A stretch of DNA of 64,000 bases, taken from NCBI GenBank assembly GCA_030144725.1, contig JASKMD010000030.1:4294341-4358340 (forward strand). Direction: 5' to 3'. This document shows, in pieces, positions 21,475 through 32,361 of the stretch (its first letter is position 1; each line of letters starts with the position of its first letter). The notes beneath the pieces are model-generated. The model worked only from the letters and a program-made list of their open reading frames with translations, was not told the DNA's origin and searched no databases. Source of the stretch: Haematococcus lacustris. Lineage: Eukaryota > Chlorophyta > Chlorophyceae > Chlamydomonadales > Haematococcaceae. Made by a program: the position numbers and the translations under genes.

Positions 21475-22105
21475 GTATGTGGGAGGCACGTCAAGGCATG
21501 GGAGCATGGCTGCATGGCTACATGGCTGCATGGCTGCATGGGTCTGGTCGAGGTGTGTGTAGGGCATGGTGGTAAGCACTGGGAGGGCTTGCCGCTAGCA
21601 GGCCACACAGGGTGTTCAGGAGCAGTGCGCAGCAGCAACTGGTTGTAGCAGCGCATGCAAGCCCCGGGCGCTCCTGGCTGGCAGGTTGTATGGGGCCGCA
21701 CCTTGACCAGGCCTGACGCCCCAGGCCCCCTCTCCACCGCCACCAAGGTGACCCTACCCCCGGCACCCGCATGGAGGCTGATCTGAGTCCAGGGCTCAGG
21801 GCGCAACTGCTGCCAGTGTGATGTTTGTGTAAGGGAGTGTGAGGGAGTGGGATGAAATGTAAGGGAGTGTGAGGTTGCTCTGTCCCCCCAAGCTGCCCTA
21901 AGCACACAGGGTTGACGACTAGGCTATGGTGTAGGGTGAGGTGCATGATGCAAAGCCATGCGCGTTAGGGCGCAGCTGGATGGCCCTGGCATCAGCCTCA
22001 CAGGCATGAAGCTGCAGGCAGTCACCCCGCTGCAGAGACCAGCCACCAGGCTACACCACGCTGCAAGCATGCTGTTTGTGATGATGCTGGTGTGACACAC
22101 ACACA

Positions 22106-24687
22106 CACTTGTCGCAGTCCAGACCATCTGGGTGTCGTCGGGATGAGCTGGTCACAGCTTGAGAATCACACAGGCCTCAGGCTTGAGCTGGCTAGCGGTA
22201 GTGGGCCCTACTCTTGTATACCGGAAGCTCTGCTGTTCAGTAAGCTCATCATTTGCATACTTGAAATGAGGTAAAGAAGTGGTAAAAATTAGGCAGGAGT
22301 TTGTGTACACCAAAAGCTTGGAGCTTAGTGCTTCCAAGGGGGCGTATCGTGCTGGGAGAGCGCCCTGTCAGCAAACGTCAGCCCGTGGGGTCCCTCCCCT
22401 GGTGTGAGAAAGGCCAGAAGCGGCGCACGGTTTCTTAGCGCATGATCCTATGGGGACTTAGTTTCTTCCTTTCTTACTTCTTCTTTTACGACAGTGTACT
22501 TCCAAACGCACTGACAGCTTCCTGGTTCTAAAACACTGAATTAGCGCAAAACAGCGCACATGTCTCCCTCCACCCAGGGGCCACGTTTCTGTTACCCGGA
22601 TTTCACATCTGCACCCACACCTAGCTTTCTACCCCCACCCCCTTCCGAGTGTGGTGCACTAGATGCTGGCATGCAACACATGCTGTCGTGTAAGCAACAG
22701 CTCATTGCCTGGTGCACACTTCACTGTGCTACAGGTTGGGTGCTCAGTCCCCTATTTTCTTGAAGCCCATTGCTGGGTACTCCTTGCCTAGGGCAGGAGC
22801 CTTTGCTCAGGGTGCCTACCGGCACAGCGCCAGTGGGCGCCATGGGGCCTCCCCTGGCCATGAGCAACTAAGTTTAACACAGCATCACAGCCAACACAGC
22901 ACTTGAGGCTTACGGCGAGTAGCACCTTGACGACTCATCTAAAGGCGGCATGCTCAACGCTGCAAGGCCCCTGGCTTGCTCCCATCTGCCTGCAGGGCTT
23001 CACTGGCAACCGGGCACTGAGTCTAGGTCGCATCACGTCTGCCTACAACCCGCTGCTGGCATACGGCGCCGGCTACTACTACGGCTGAGGTCCCGCACAG
23101 CTCAGCCAAAGGCCCAGATGTCAGAGGCGGTGGAGCTGGGAGTGCAGGCATAAGGTGCTGCCCCTTTCACTGCCTGGTCAGCACTTAGCCAGTGCAAACA
23201 TGGGATGCTGAGTCATCGCTACTGTGGGAGGGCATTTAATGCCCCGGAGAAAAAGACCAAGAAGAAGGAGGAATAGAAGGAGAAGAAGAAGAGGAGGAGG
23301 AGGAGGAGGGCTACTTTGGTGTGGAAACCTGCCTGCATCAGGGAAGGAGCTTCCGCCGGGGGCGCTGCCGGCTCCCACCACCTGCCCTAGGTGGTATGCT
23401 CCTGGGACTAGGGAGGGTCTAGGCGAGGCCACCATGGGCCAGGGGCGCTGTGTGGGGCTGGCGGGAGCGCATGAGGCCTGCTTTGGTGGCAATCGAGTGC
23501 TTTGCCATCGTGGGGTTCTGCATATAACAGGGGCGCTGTGTGCAGCAGCCAGCTGACCTGGGCGCATTGCGCAAGGCAACAATTGGACGCCTTGCCTCGA
23601 CCACCTCCCTGCCTGCCCCTCGTCCGCTTTTGACAACGCCTCTAAGGCCCACATGCACTGCCATGCCATGCATGCAGTGATTGCACAAAGCACGTGCATG
23701 CATGCTATGCCATGCTCTCCGACACTTCGCAGTGCTTTGGTGGGGTCACAGCTGCAGCAGCCGCAGCGCAGCCCCAGGGAGGACATAGTGATATCATGTG
23801 GGTGCTGAGTAGAGGGGCTAGAGCGCAGGCATGCACATGGGTTGCCATGCATTGCATCAACTGGAGTAGGAGTAAGAGGGCGTGAGGCGCGACCGGTGTT
23901 GGAAATACTAGTTAGTTTGCTACGTATGCTTATAGAATACAACGAGTTGTGTCTAGCTTTGAGGCGGAGAGTTGTCATCACTGGGCAGGATTGTTGGGGT
24001 TGGCCTGGTCAGCTGGAATGCAAGCAATTGCAACAGATGCTGCCATGCAGTGCTCAAAGCTCGCAAGGCTCTGCCCATGGGCCTGCCTTTACTGCGCTGG
24101 TTTCGGGGCTCACGTCATGGCGGGGCCGACTAGCCTTTTCTTTTATCCCTGTTGATCCTACCTGTTGGCTGGCCTGCCGCGCCGTTCGTGACTTTCTTTG
24201 TTTGCTTGATTTACCTAAGCGCAGTAGCGGTAGGCTTCAAGTGTTATCCCAATAATGTAAGCAGAAGCTGTTGAGGAACCTGAAGCTAGCTCAAGCCACA
24301 ACATGCTCCATGGCGCCTTGCAGCCTTCCGATAACTGCGCTCCTTGCAGTAATCCATGCCTCGCCGCCCACCACCATGCCGGCCCCATGCCGGTCCCAAA
24401 CGGCGGCACTGAAGCACCCTTTAGGAAGACGTAGTAATGGAGATAACATTTTACAGACCCATCAGCCGAGTCTAGAGGTTGGACCTTAGCCAATGCGCTT
24501 TATGCGTGCGTGGTGAAAAGTGCACTATGAGAAATGGACATGGAGCTGAGGTGTACGTGACGCGGATTTGTGGCCCTTGGTGCAAGAATTAGTGCACAAA
24601 AGATAGTTTGTGCGTTGTACAGTGCGGGAACCCAGTGCGTGCAGTGTGCCTTCTCCGCAAAATTGTCACCGCAATAGCCAGCTGAGC
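22106..24687. other. Long gap with repeats and possible exon debris
   Basis: R3a lies at 22340-22480. At 22999-23087 there is an acceptor-preceded open stretch ending NPLLAYGAGYYYG, and at 23217-23320 a purine-rich run of GAAGAA/GAGGAG. Neither could be tied to a gene. The end of this stretch should hold the lipase promoter. Nothing else is supported. Confidence 0.4.
22340..22480. repeat. Dispersed repeat R3, copy a
   Basis: Shares with 54825-54985, in the same orientation, a core of GAGAGCGCCCT, CGTCAGCCCG, GTGAGAAAGGCC and AAGCGGCG, ending at GGGACTTAGTTTCTTCC. Both copies finish in a pyrimidine-rich run. Confidence 0.7.
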
Positions 24688-26746
24688 ATGCCAGCGCGAC
24701 CCAGCACATTGGTGCACACAAGCCAGCAGCTACACACACCACCAGTTGCGCAGAGAATCAAATGTCCGCAAACGTGGGCCCGCCTCCCATCCGTTCCACC
24801 CCGACCCTCCGCACCACAATCGCGACTGCAACAAGGCAGTGACGCAGAGCCAGTGTCACTCAACAGTCGACACAGCGATACGAAGGATGCTGAGCTGGCA
24901 CATTCGCATGTGGATGAAATGGCTCCAGATTTCCCAACCTCCCCTGCCACACCCGAAGAAGACATCCCTGTCATAGCTGCCACGCTAACAGACTATCTGC
25001 ATGCAGCCGATGCCTTGGAGCTGAGCTACGCTGCACTTCTGGCCGACCTGTCAAATGTGGCATATGGAATAGGTGAGTGCACAACCTTCTGCCAAAGCAA
25101 GCGAGCAGCCCCTGAGCCGAGCTGTAGTTTCCACACCATAGCTGTGTGCCATCGCTGCTTCTCACAACATGTCTGTCCACCCCTGCTCAGCCCCCTCGTC
25201 CCTCAATAGGGCCTCCATTAGAGTCAGTGACCACTAGGGACCACCAGGGCCCACTAGCAGTACCACCTAGAACGCAGTTTTTTCTATCTGGTCGTTTGGG
25301 GACCGGTGTGTTACATATCAAGCTACCAAAGGGTAAAGTTACAGCTGAAAATGATAAGGTCGGTCAGGGGGCCTGGCTACTAACCTCTGCGAGTGTGGCT
25401 TTGCAGCTCTTGACACTCTTGATGTTGCTACGGAGGCACCCCTTCTCTGCTCTCACCCTCACCCTCAACCAACCCTTGCGCTGCGCTGCTGGGTGGCGCA
25501 GAATCCCTGACGGCTGAGGCACTGGTGGAGCAGCACGGGCTGTCCCTGGTATGCAGCTCCAGCAGCGCAGTGCAGGGCCCCATGACCCGTGAGGCCTGGT
25601 TCACACAGCTGAAGCAGCAGCGCAGCTCCCGACCCCTGCCCCTGGCCCTGCCCCTGCTCACCGCCGCCGGATCAACAACAAGCGCCCAGTCCCAGACCCC
25701 CCCTGCCCCCCTCCCTGCTGGGCCCCCCGCCCCCTCACCCCTGGCTGCTTCGTCCGCCCCTCCCCCTCCCTTGACGCGCCCTATGCCTGGGTCAACAGCC
25801 CAGACCCCCTCTCCCCTGCAGCCCTGCTGTGGAGCTACGAGCAGTGCAGTAGCTGGGGTGACGGCAGCAGCTGGCGCCACACTGCCCACCACACCTCCTG
25901 ACTTACCCTCGGCAAGGCCCCTGTCAGCTGTTTGCCCTGCAGCCGTACTCAGCACTCTGCAGTGGGTGGCAGAGGAAGGGGCGGAGGCAGAGGCACAGGA
26001 GGAGGCTGGGCACCAAGGGGGGCGGCCTCGAGAAGCTGAGACCGTGGCAGGTGGTCCTGGATTGGGAACAGCAGCAGCAGGAGCAGCATGCAGCCCTGCT
26101 GGGCGTGGTCATCGGCTGTCTCTGCCGGGGGGGTCCCCCCTGCTGACCCCCTCTATCTCCATGGTCTCTCTGTCCTCCATAGACGACACCATGTTCACAG
26201 CCACCTTGGACGGGCCCCTGGACAGCTGCCTGTACCACTACCCCCTCATCTCCTTCATCCCATCACCGCCAGCCAGCCAGGGGGGTGCGGCGCCTGACCC
26301 GCCCGCCCCTGCCCTGCCCGCCCCTGCCCTGCCAGCTCAGCCGGTCAGCAGCCCCGGCAGCGGCCCCTTGGGAGGGGTGGTGGGGGGAGCCGTGGCTGCC
26401 ATGCTGGATCAGGCGCAGGGGGTAGCGGGAGGGTGTGGAGGAGGGGCTGGGGACAGCTCCTTACCTCCCCCCTTCACAGCAGCAGCAGCAGCAGTACATG
26501 TAGAGGTGATGGAAGGTTCAGAGAAGGTTATGGCTGGGGGGGAGGAAGCAGCAGCAGCAGCAGGGCAGCCAGGACTGGCAGTGGAGGTGGGGGGTGGGGG
26601 GGAGGAGGGGAGGGCCCTCAGCCCCCAAGCCACTGCCGTCACCTCACGCTCGGCCCCCCCCGCACCCTGGTTTGCCTGTGACGACCCGGCCAGCCACACG
26701 AGGTGTGCCCCTCCCCTCCCTCCTACACAGCTGCTGCTGCCCACAC

Positions 26747-26787
<41 letters not shown>

Positions 26788-26795
26788 CACACCTC

Positions 26796-26848
<53 letters not shown>

Positions 26849-26856
26849 CACACCTC

Positions 26857-26903
<47 letters not shown>

Positions 26904-29900
26904 CTCCCTTTGCTGTTCCTTGTGTTGAGCCCCACTGCACCGGGCCCACCATCCATGCTTGCTGATAGATGCCTGAGGTGCCGCTGCAATCATGGGTGTT
27001 GCTCAGCCTTGGGCTCAGCAGCCCGCCCATCGCCCCGGCCGCTGCCCAGCCTCCCACCTGCTTCCTGCCTGGCACTGCAGCCTGGGCTCTCTCTAAGGCA
27101 GGCAACCCTCTCAGGCAGATTGCCTTGGACCCCCACGCTGCCAACCCCCCTGGTCCACCTCTGCTGCCCAGCTCCCCTGCCTAGTAGACAAATGCTGCGA
27201 TACTTGTTCTTTGTAACCAGTCGTGACCAACTGCGTAACCAGCCATGTGATGGTCCTGGACCCTTCGTGACCAGCATCAGCTTGGCTGTTTTGAAGGGAA
27301 AAAACTGCTGCCTACCCCCTGCTGCCCGGCCTGCTGTGCTCACCTGGTCGCCCCCCACCTCTCTGCCCTGACCTGCAGGCTGATCGTGATCCAGGGGTCC
27401 ACCAGCCTGGACCACTGGCGCATCAACACTCAGTTCGAGCCAGTCCTGTTCGAGGACCCGGCTCTGGGGGTGCGAGTGCACAGGGGCGTGTACCAGGTGT
27501 GCTAGCAGGATCAGGGTCAGAAACAGCAGCAGCAGCAGCAGGGCAGCAGCAGTGTCAGCAGCAGGGCAGCAGCAGGGCGTGTACCAGGTGTGCTGCCTGC
27601 CAGCACCCCAACCTCCTGCCCTCACCCTGCCGCCATGCTGCCCTGCTCCTCATCCTGCTGCCCTGCTTCTGACACTGCCGCTGCCCTGCTGCTGCTGCTG
27701 CTGCTGCTGTTTCTGACCCTGATCCTGCTGCCCTGCTGCTGCTGCTGCTGCGACAAGGCAGCGAGGGCAGCACACAGGCTGTGTGTTGTTGCCCCCTCCC
27801 TCCCCCTCCTATCGTAGCATGTCGTCTGTTGACTCCACGCCCTCACACCCTCACACCCTCACAACCTCACACCCTCACACCCTCCCCCGTGCTGGCCATG
27901 CCCTGGCTCCCCTGCTGCTCCCCCGCATGCTGCAGTCATGACTGTGACCACTCTTACACCAGGTTCATGGTACCCATGGGCTAGCACCAGGCTGGGTACA
28001 GCTGCTGTATGGCGACACCCCTCCCACTGTCCCACCCTCCCACCCTCGCCCTGCTGCCTGTGCAGGCCGCGCTGCAGATGTACCCCGACATGGTGCCCCT
28101 GGTGCGCAGCCACCTGGCCACCTCCCCTGGGGCCAAGGTCACTCTAACTGGTCACTCCCTGGGCGGCTCACTCGCCACACTGCTGCAGGTGCCTGCAGCT
28201 TCCGACAGGGGGCAGGGAGTGGAGCAGTGGGGCAGGCAAGGAGGGGGACAGGAAAAGTGGGAGGAGGGCTGTGGTGAGGTAGGAATGCGTCATGTTAGGT
28301 AGGGAAGGGTTGAGGCAGTGGCAGTGCAGGAGCAAAAATGGTCGAGGGGAAGCACAAGGTAGGTGAGTGCATGGCATGGGGTGTGTAGGGCGGGGCCTGG
28401 TGACATGACAAGGGGTCAGGCTCTGCCTGACTGCCTGCCTGCGGCGCACCCACACAATACCTGCCCTGGGACCAGGCAGAACAAGACAGCTGTTCATCAT
28501 GAACAAATGAACCAACCCAGAACATACGCTCTTGAAGGCTTCGGGGCCATGATAGGGCGGCAGCAGTCCCCCTGCAATCCATTTTGTTCACATCCCACAG
28601 TGCACCGGGTGGAAGGCAGATAAAATGCGAATATAAAATGGATTACCGGACTCTCCCTTTTGATTCCCGAGGCCTCGAAAACTTAATGTTTCAAGTTCCC
28701 TGATGGCTAAAGTACGTCGAAAGTTAGATTTGAGAACGTCGTTGTGCATAGAAATAATCAAGCCTCCCACCCCAATAAGATCGCATCAAAATCATATGAT
28801 TGACATTGTCAATTGTCGTGGTCTCTCTTCTAGTGGCCTTATCACCTGAAACTCGCTAATACAGTCGTGGTCCTCCTGCCGCTGCTGGCAGTGGCGGCAT
28901 ATCTCATCATCTGCCTTGGAGCATTCAGACTTGCGTATTCCTGCAGCAACCCATTATGCTGCCTTGGCCAAAGCAAGCACCCCGCCTTGGCCGGCTGCCC
29001 GTGTATGACCAGCCGCCTCCCCCCTTGACATGGTTGCCAGCCTGGTTGCCACCCTGTCCTGTCCTGTGACCCCAGCCTTTGCCCTAGCCTCGCCCACCTC
29101 CCTCGACCTTGCCCGGGGCAAAGTAGCCACCCTGGTTGCCACCCCGGCCTAGCCCGCCGCACTAGCCTTTGCCCCAGCCTGGCCCGCCTCCCCATGGCCC
29201 AGCCCAGGGTGGGCTGAATCCTAGCAGGTTGCCACCAGTTCTCATACACCGGTGCGTGCGAGAGCAGGAGGTGTGCTGGGCGATGCGGCAAGATTGAGGC
29301 GTGGAGAAGGCCCAAAGTTAGCCCAAAGCCCAAAGTGGTCCCAGGTAGTCGCTTCTCAATCATTGCCGCTTGACGATCAAGAGACATTTGGAAGCGTTGT
29401 TCATCGTGCATAAGGAGCTCGCGGTGCAGATTATCAGCTGCGTCGGCGGCACTGATGCCCCGGAGCACAATCTGGTCCATTGCTTGCACCTTCGTCAAGG
29501 TCAACTAATTGTTTGACTACTTCCCGAAAGACCAGAAAAATACATCGTTTAATCATTCCCGGTTTCCCGAAGGACAAAAAACGATTCGGGATAGGGAATC
29601 GAAAGGGAGAGTACGGTAAGTCGAAGCCGCCACTGAACAAAGCCAGGCCTCTAGACAGCAGCAGCAGCAGTTGGGTGACTGCAGGACGCTGTGTGCACAC
29701 TTCACAGACTGGCAGATGGAAAGGCAGGTAGAACCAGATCGAGTCAAACCCTACAGCACCAACCCAGCCATCTCTCAGTCAATGCGTGTGATGCCCACCA
29801 CCTGCTGCTGCAGCTGCTGCTGGTGCATCGAGGGGAGCTGCCCGCTGCCTGCGCCGCCCCCCTGTTCACTTTTGGCACCCCAGCCATTTTCTGCGGTGGT

Positions 29901-32361
29901 GCCGGAGCGGACGCACCCCCTAACCCTTGCAGCTCCTGCAGCCTCCCCTGCCCTGAGCACCACCATTACCAGGACCACCCCCCACCCAACAGCAGCAGCA
30001 GCAGCCAGGGATCAGCCCACCACCCCGCCACCGCCATGGCCACACTGACCCAGAGAAGTGCCTCGCTGCCCTGGCCTGGGCCCCCTGCTGCTACTGCCAC
30101 TGCTGCTGCTGCTGCTCCTGCGACCCCACTTGGTGTGGGTGCCCCTCCCCACCCCATTGGTCCTGCCCCCTCCTCCTCCCTCCCCAACCCATCCAGCACC
30201 TCCCGCAGCTCCTGCCCCTCCCCCCGCAGCCCTGGCCTGCTCGCCGCCCTTGGCCTACCCAGTGCCCACATCACCAACGTCATCATGCACCGGGACATCG
30301 TGCCCCGCGCCTTTGCCTGTGACTACACCAGCGTGGCTGGGCTGCTGCAGCGGCTGATGCCTGCTTTCAAGGGGCATTCCAGTCTGCAAGGACCTGCCCA
30401 CACGCACAAGTCGTTGTACAGCTTCCTGGGCAGGGTCTCGGTGCTGAGGTGAGTGCAGCCCCCCTCTAGTTAGCCCCACCCCTGCCACCGCCCCTGGCTC
30501 ACCCTGACCAACCCCCCTAACCCCTGGTGGCTGGCCAGGTGGTCCGCCCCCTCTGCCCCAGATATCATCGCAGCCCCCTGTTGTGGCCCACCCCTGCCTT
30601 GAGGCCCAGCCCCTGCCCCTCACCCACCCTTGCTGCCGCTCCCAGCTACTGCTTGTGGTGGTCAGGCAGTCGTGACCTGATGCTGGTATCATTCTGCCCT
30701 GCCTGCGCGCCTGCTGGAACACCTGCCTGCCTGCCTGCCTGCCCATGATCATTGCGAAGCTGCGTTACCGAATGCTGCTGAAGAGCATTGCATCGCACAC
30801 AGACTCAACCGCCAAGGGCTGTGTATGTGTGTGTGTGTATGTGTGCAGGCCCAGCCCTGCCTGCGCTTTTGCATACGATGCGGACGAGGGCATGGGCCAC
30901 CTGCCCCTCACCCCCGGCTTGTACCACATGGCTGCTCCTCTGCCCGCCCCCCTCCCCCCACCCCCCTCAACCCTAGAGGCCCCACCTCACTCCAACCATA
31001 ACCCCGCAAAGGCCCTGTCCATCAGAGAGGAGGTCCCTGCAGCTCCCCCAGGAGGCAGCAGCAGCAGCAGCCTTGCCGGGTTCCTGCCCCTGCGGCTGCT
31101 GACCCCAGCTGGTGACTTTGACTTTCATGACCTCCTGGAAGACGCCCTGGCCGCCCACATCGCCTCCCACCCTGACCTGCAACCTTGTGCCGCGAGTGAC
31201 CCAGCCCCTCCTCCTCCCCCCGCCCTGTCCAGTCCTCTCCTTGTTGGCAAAGAGGCTGGCTGGCTGGCTGGGGTCGGGAAGACCCCTGAAGTCAACGCTG
31301 GGCAGAGTGGGCGCAGCGTGGGGCAAAGGGCAGGCGGCCCTGCCTCTGGGAAGACTGGAGCTGTGTCCAAGGCTGGCAAGGCTGGCAGCAGCAGCAGCAG
31401 CAGTACGGGGGCCGCCTTGTGTGGTCCCAGCAGCCTGAGGGATGCAGTGCTGCAGGTGCTCAACACGCCCCACCCTCTCACCACTCTGGGGGAGGTGTCG
31501 GCGTACGGGCCTAATGGCACCATCTCCAGGTGAGGTATACTGGGCTGGTTGACTGGTTGGCTGATCGCTATACAACCCCTCCTCGTCCCATCACCCCTCA
31601 CCCCTTCCCTCATCCTGCCCCTCAACCCTCCCCTCACCCCTCCCCTCACCCCTTGCCTCCCCCCTACCCCCACCCCTCCCCATACCCCTCACCTCACCTC
31701 ACCCCTCACCTCACCCCTCACCTCACCCCTCCCCTACGCCAACGTCCATTGCCTCACAACCGTTCCAGGTTTCACCTGGCAGTACAACGGATCATGCGTG
31801 GTACCCTGCAGGTATCACAACCCAGAGAACTATGGTCTAGCTCTGGAGGCGCTGCTGCAGCTCAGCCCCCAGGCCCCCACCACCAGGGAGCCCACCCTCA
31901 GCCACCCTCACCAGCAATCCCTCTCCACCCACACCTCCTCCCCACACCTCACCCCCCGGGCCACCCTGCAGCCGCCATCCACGCCTGCTGCCCCCGCCCT
32001 CCCCTGGCCCCTGGCTACTTTCTCAGCCCTGCTCCAACCCCTGGTCCGCACCCAAACCCTAACCCAACCAGCAGGCGGCACAGCCCGGCACAGCTATGAT
32101 GCACCCTCTGCTGCTGCCTCCCCCTCCTCCCCGCCAAAACCCCTCCCAGCCAGCATCACGGAGGGAGAGGGGCGCCTGCTGCCACCTGCCCCTGCCCAAC
32201 CCAGGGTTGTGCGCCGTGCCGCCAGACTCGCTCCTGGGGAGCCTATAGTCAGGGTCCATGGGGTGCCTGCTGCCCCAGCCTCGAGGCAGACGTCTTCACT
32301 GCTGCCATGGGCCACACACATTGTGGTGGCTGCGGCTGTGGCGGGGGCGCTTGCTGGGTAG
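24688..32361 (+). CDS. Class-3 lipase, plastid PLA1 (PLIP/PGD1) type
   Basis: Seven exons: 24688-25072, 25502-26702, 27379-27496, 28066-28188, 29814-30448, 30849-31529 and 31812-32361 (TAG). All are GT-AG and phases match, giving 1230 residues. The ATG starts a Ser/Arg/Pro-rich stretch that could be a transit peptide. After LADLSNVAYGIESLTAEALV come long Pro/Ala/Gly-rich inserts. Then the lipase core: WFACDDPASHTRLIVIQGST, LDHWRINTQFEPVLFEDP, HRGVYQ, the nucleophile elbow TGHSLGGSLATLL (Ser near 28157-28159), PLFTFGTPAIFCGG, VIMHRDIVPRAF (Asp/His region), and the tail AYGPNGTISRYHNPENYGLAL. This order matches plant plastid lipases that release acyl chains from galacto- or phosphatidylglycerol lipids. 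The protein is far longer than usual because of low-complexity inserts in exons 2, 5, 6 and 7. Substrate is inferred. Confidence 0.9.
26744..26905 (+). repeat. CTG/GCT trinucleotide arrays in a lipase intron
   Basis: Three runs of CTG are separated by near-identical CCCACACCTC(C/T)T(A/G)CTG spacers, all within the intron after 26702. The larger unit (CTG run plus CCCACACCTCT) is itself tandemly repeated. The runs read as Leu, Ala or Cys in the three frames but are not in the spliced model. Confidence 0.9.
27509..27724. repeat. Inverted repeat / long hairpin in a lipase intron
   Basis: Arm 1 (27509-27577) begins GATCAGGGTCAGAAACAGC. Arm 2 (27655-27724) ends GTTTCTGACCCTGATC, its reverse complement. 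Both arms share TGTCAG/CTGACA and interrupted CAG/CTG runs. The loop is about 77 bases. Confidence 0.8.
28646..29616 (-). mobile_element. TIR transposon family T1, copy A
   Basis: The 971-base insert in a lipase intron has imperfect terminal inverted repeats: left TTACCGGACTCTCCCTTT then TGATTCCCG; right, read inverted, TTACCGTACTCTCCCTTT then CGATTCCC. If TA is the target duplication, the element is 28646-29616 with TA at 28644-28645 and 29617-29618. On the minus strand there is an open frame with EVVKQLVDLDEG and a second with VLRGISAADAADNLHREL, then Gly/Trp/Arg-rich repeats. The same protein motifs recur at 55500-55780 in copy B. No known transposase motif was recognised. Confidence 0.7.

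Noticed and set aside
22999..23087. NPLLAYGAGYYYG, resembling the M3 peptidase HLxxYGAGYYSYLYA motif
   Set aside because: The match is short, a stop follows at once, and no HEXXH zinc site is nearby.
23178..23981. 267-residue minus-strand frame with a Pro/Leu run
   Set aside because: The Pro/Leu part is the complement of a GAAGAA/GAGGAG run; no domain or splice context was found.
25407..25500. Extra lipase exon reading LDTLDVATEAP
   Set aside because: The first exon joins in phase directly to 25502 (GIESLTAEALVEQHG), and the extra stretch has no usable donor.
26653..26905. Poly-Cys, poly-Leu and poly-Ala continuation of the lipase exon
   Set aside because: The exon ends at 26702 with a donor whose phase fits the next conserved exon (LIVIQGST), so the CTG tract is intronic.
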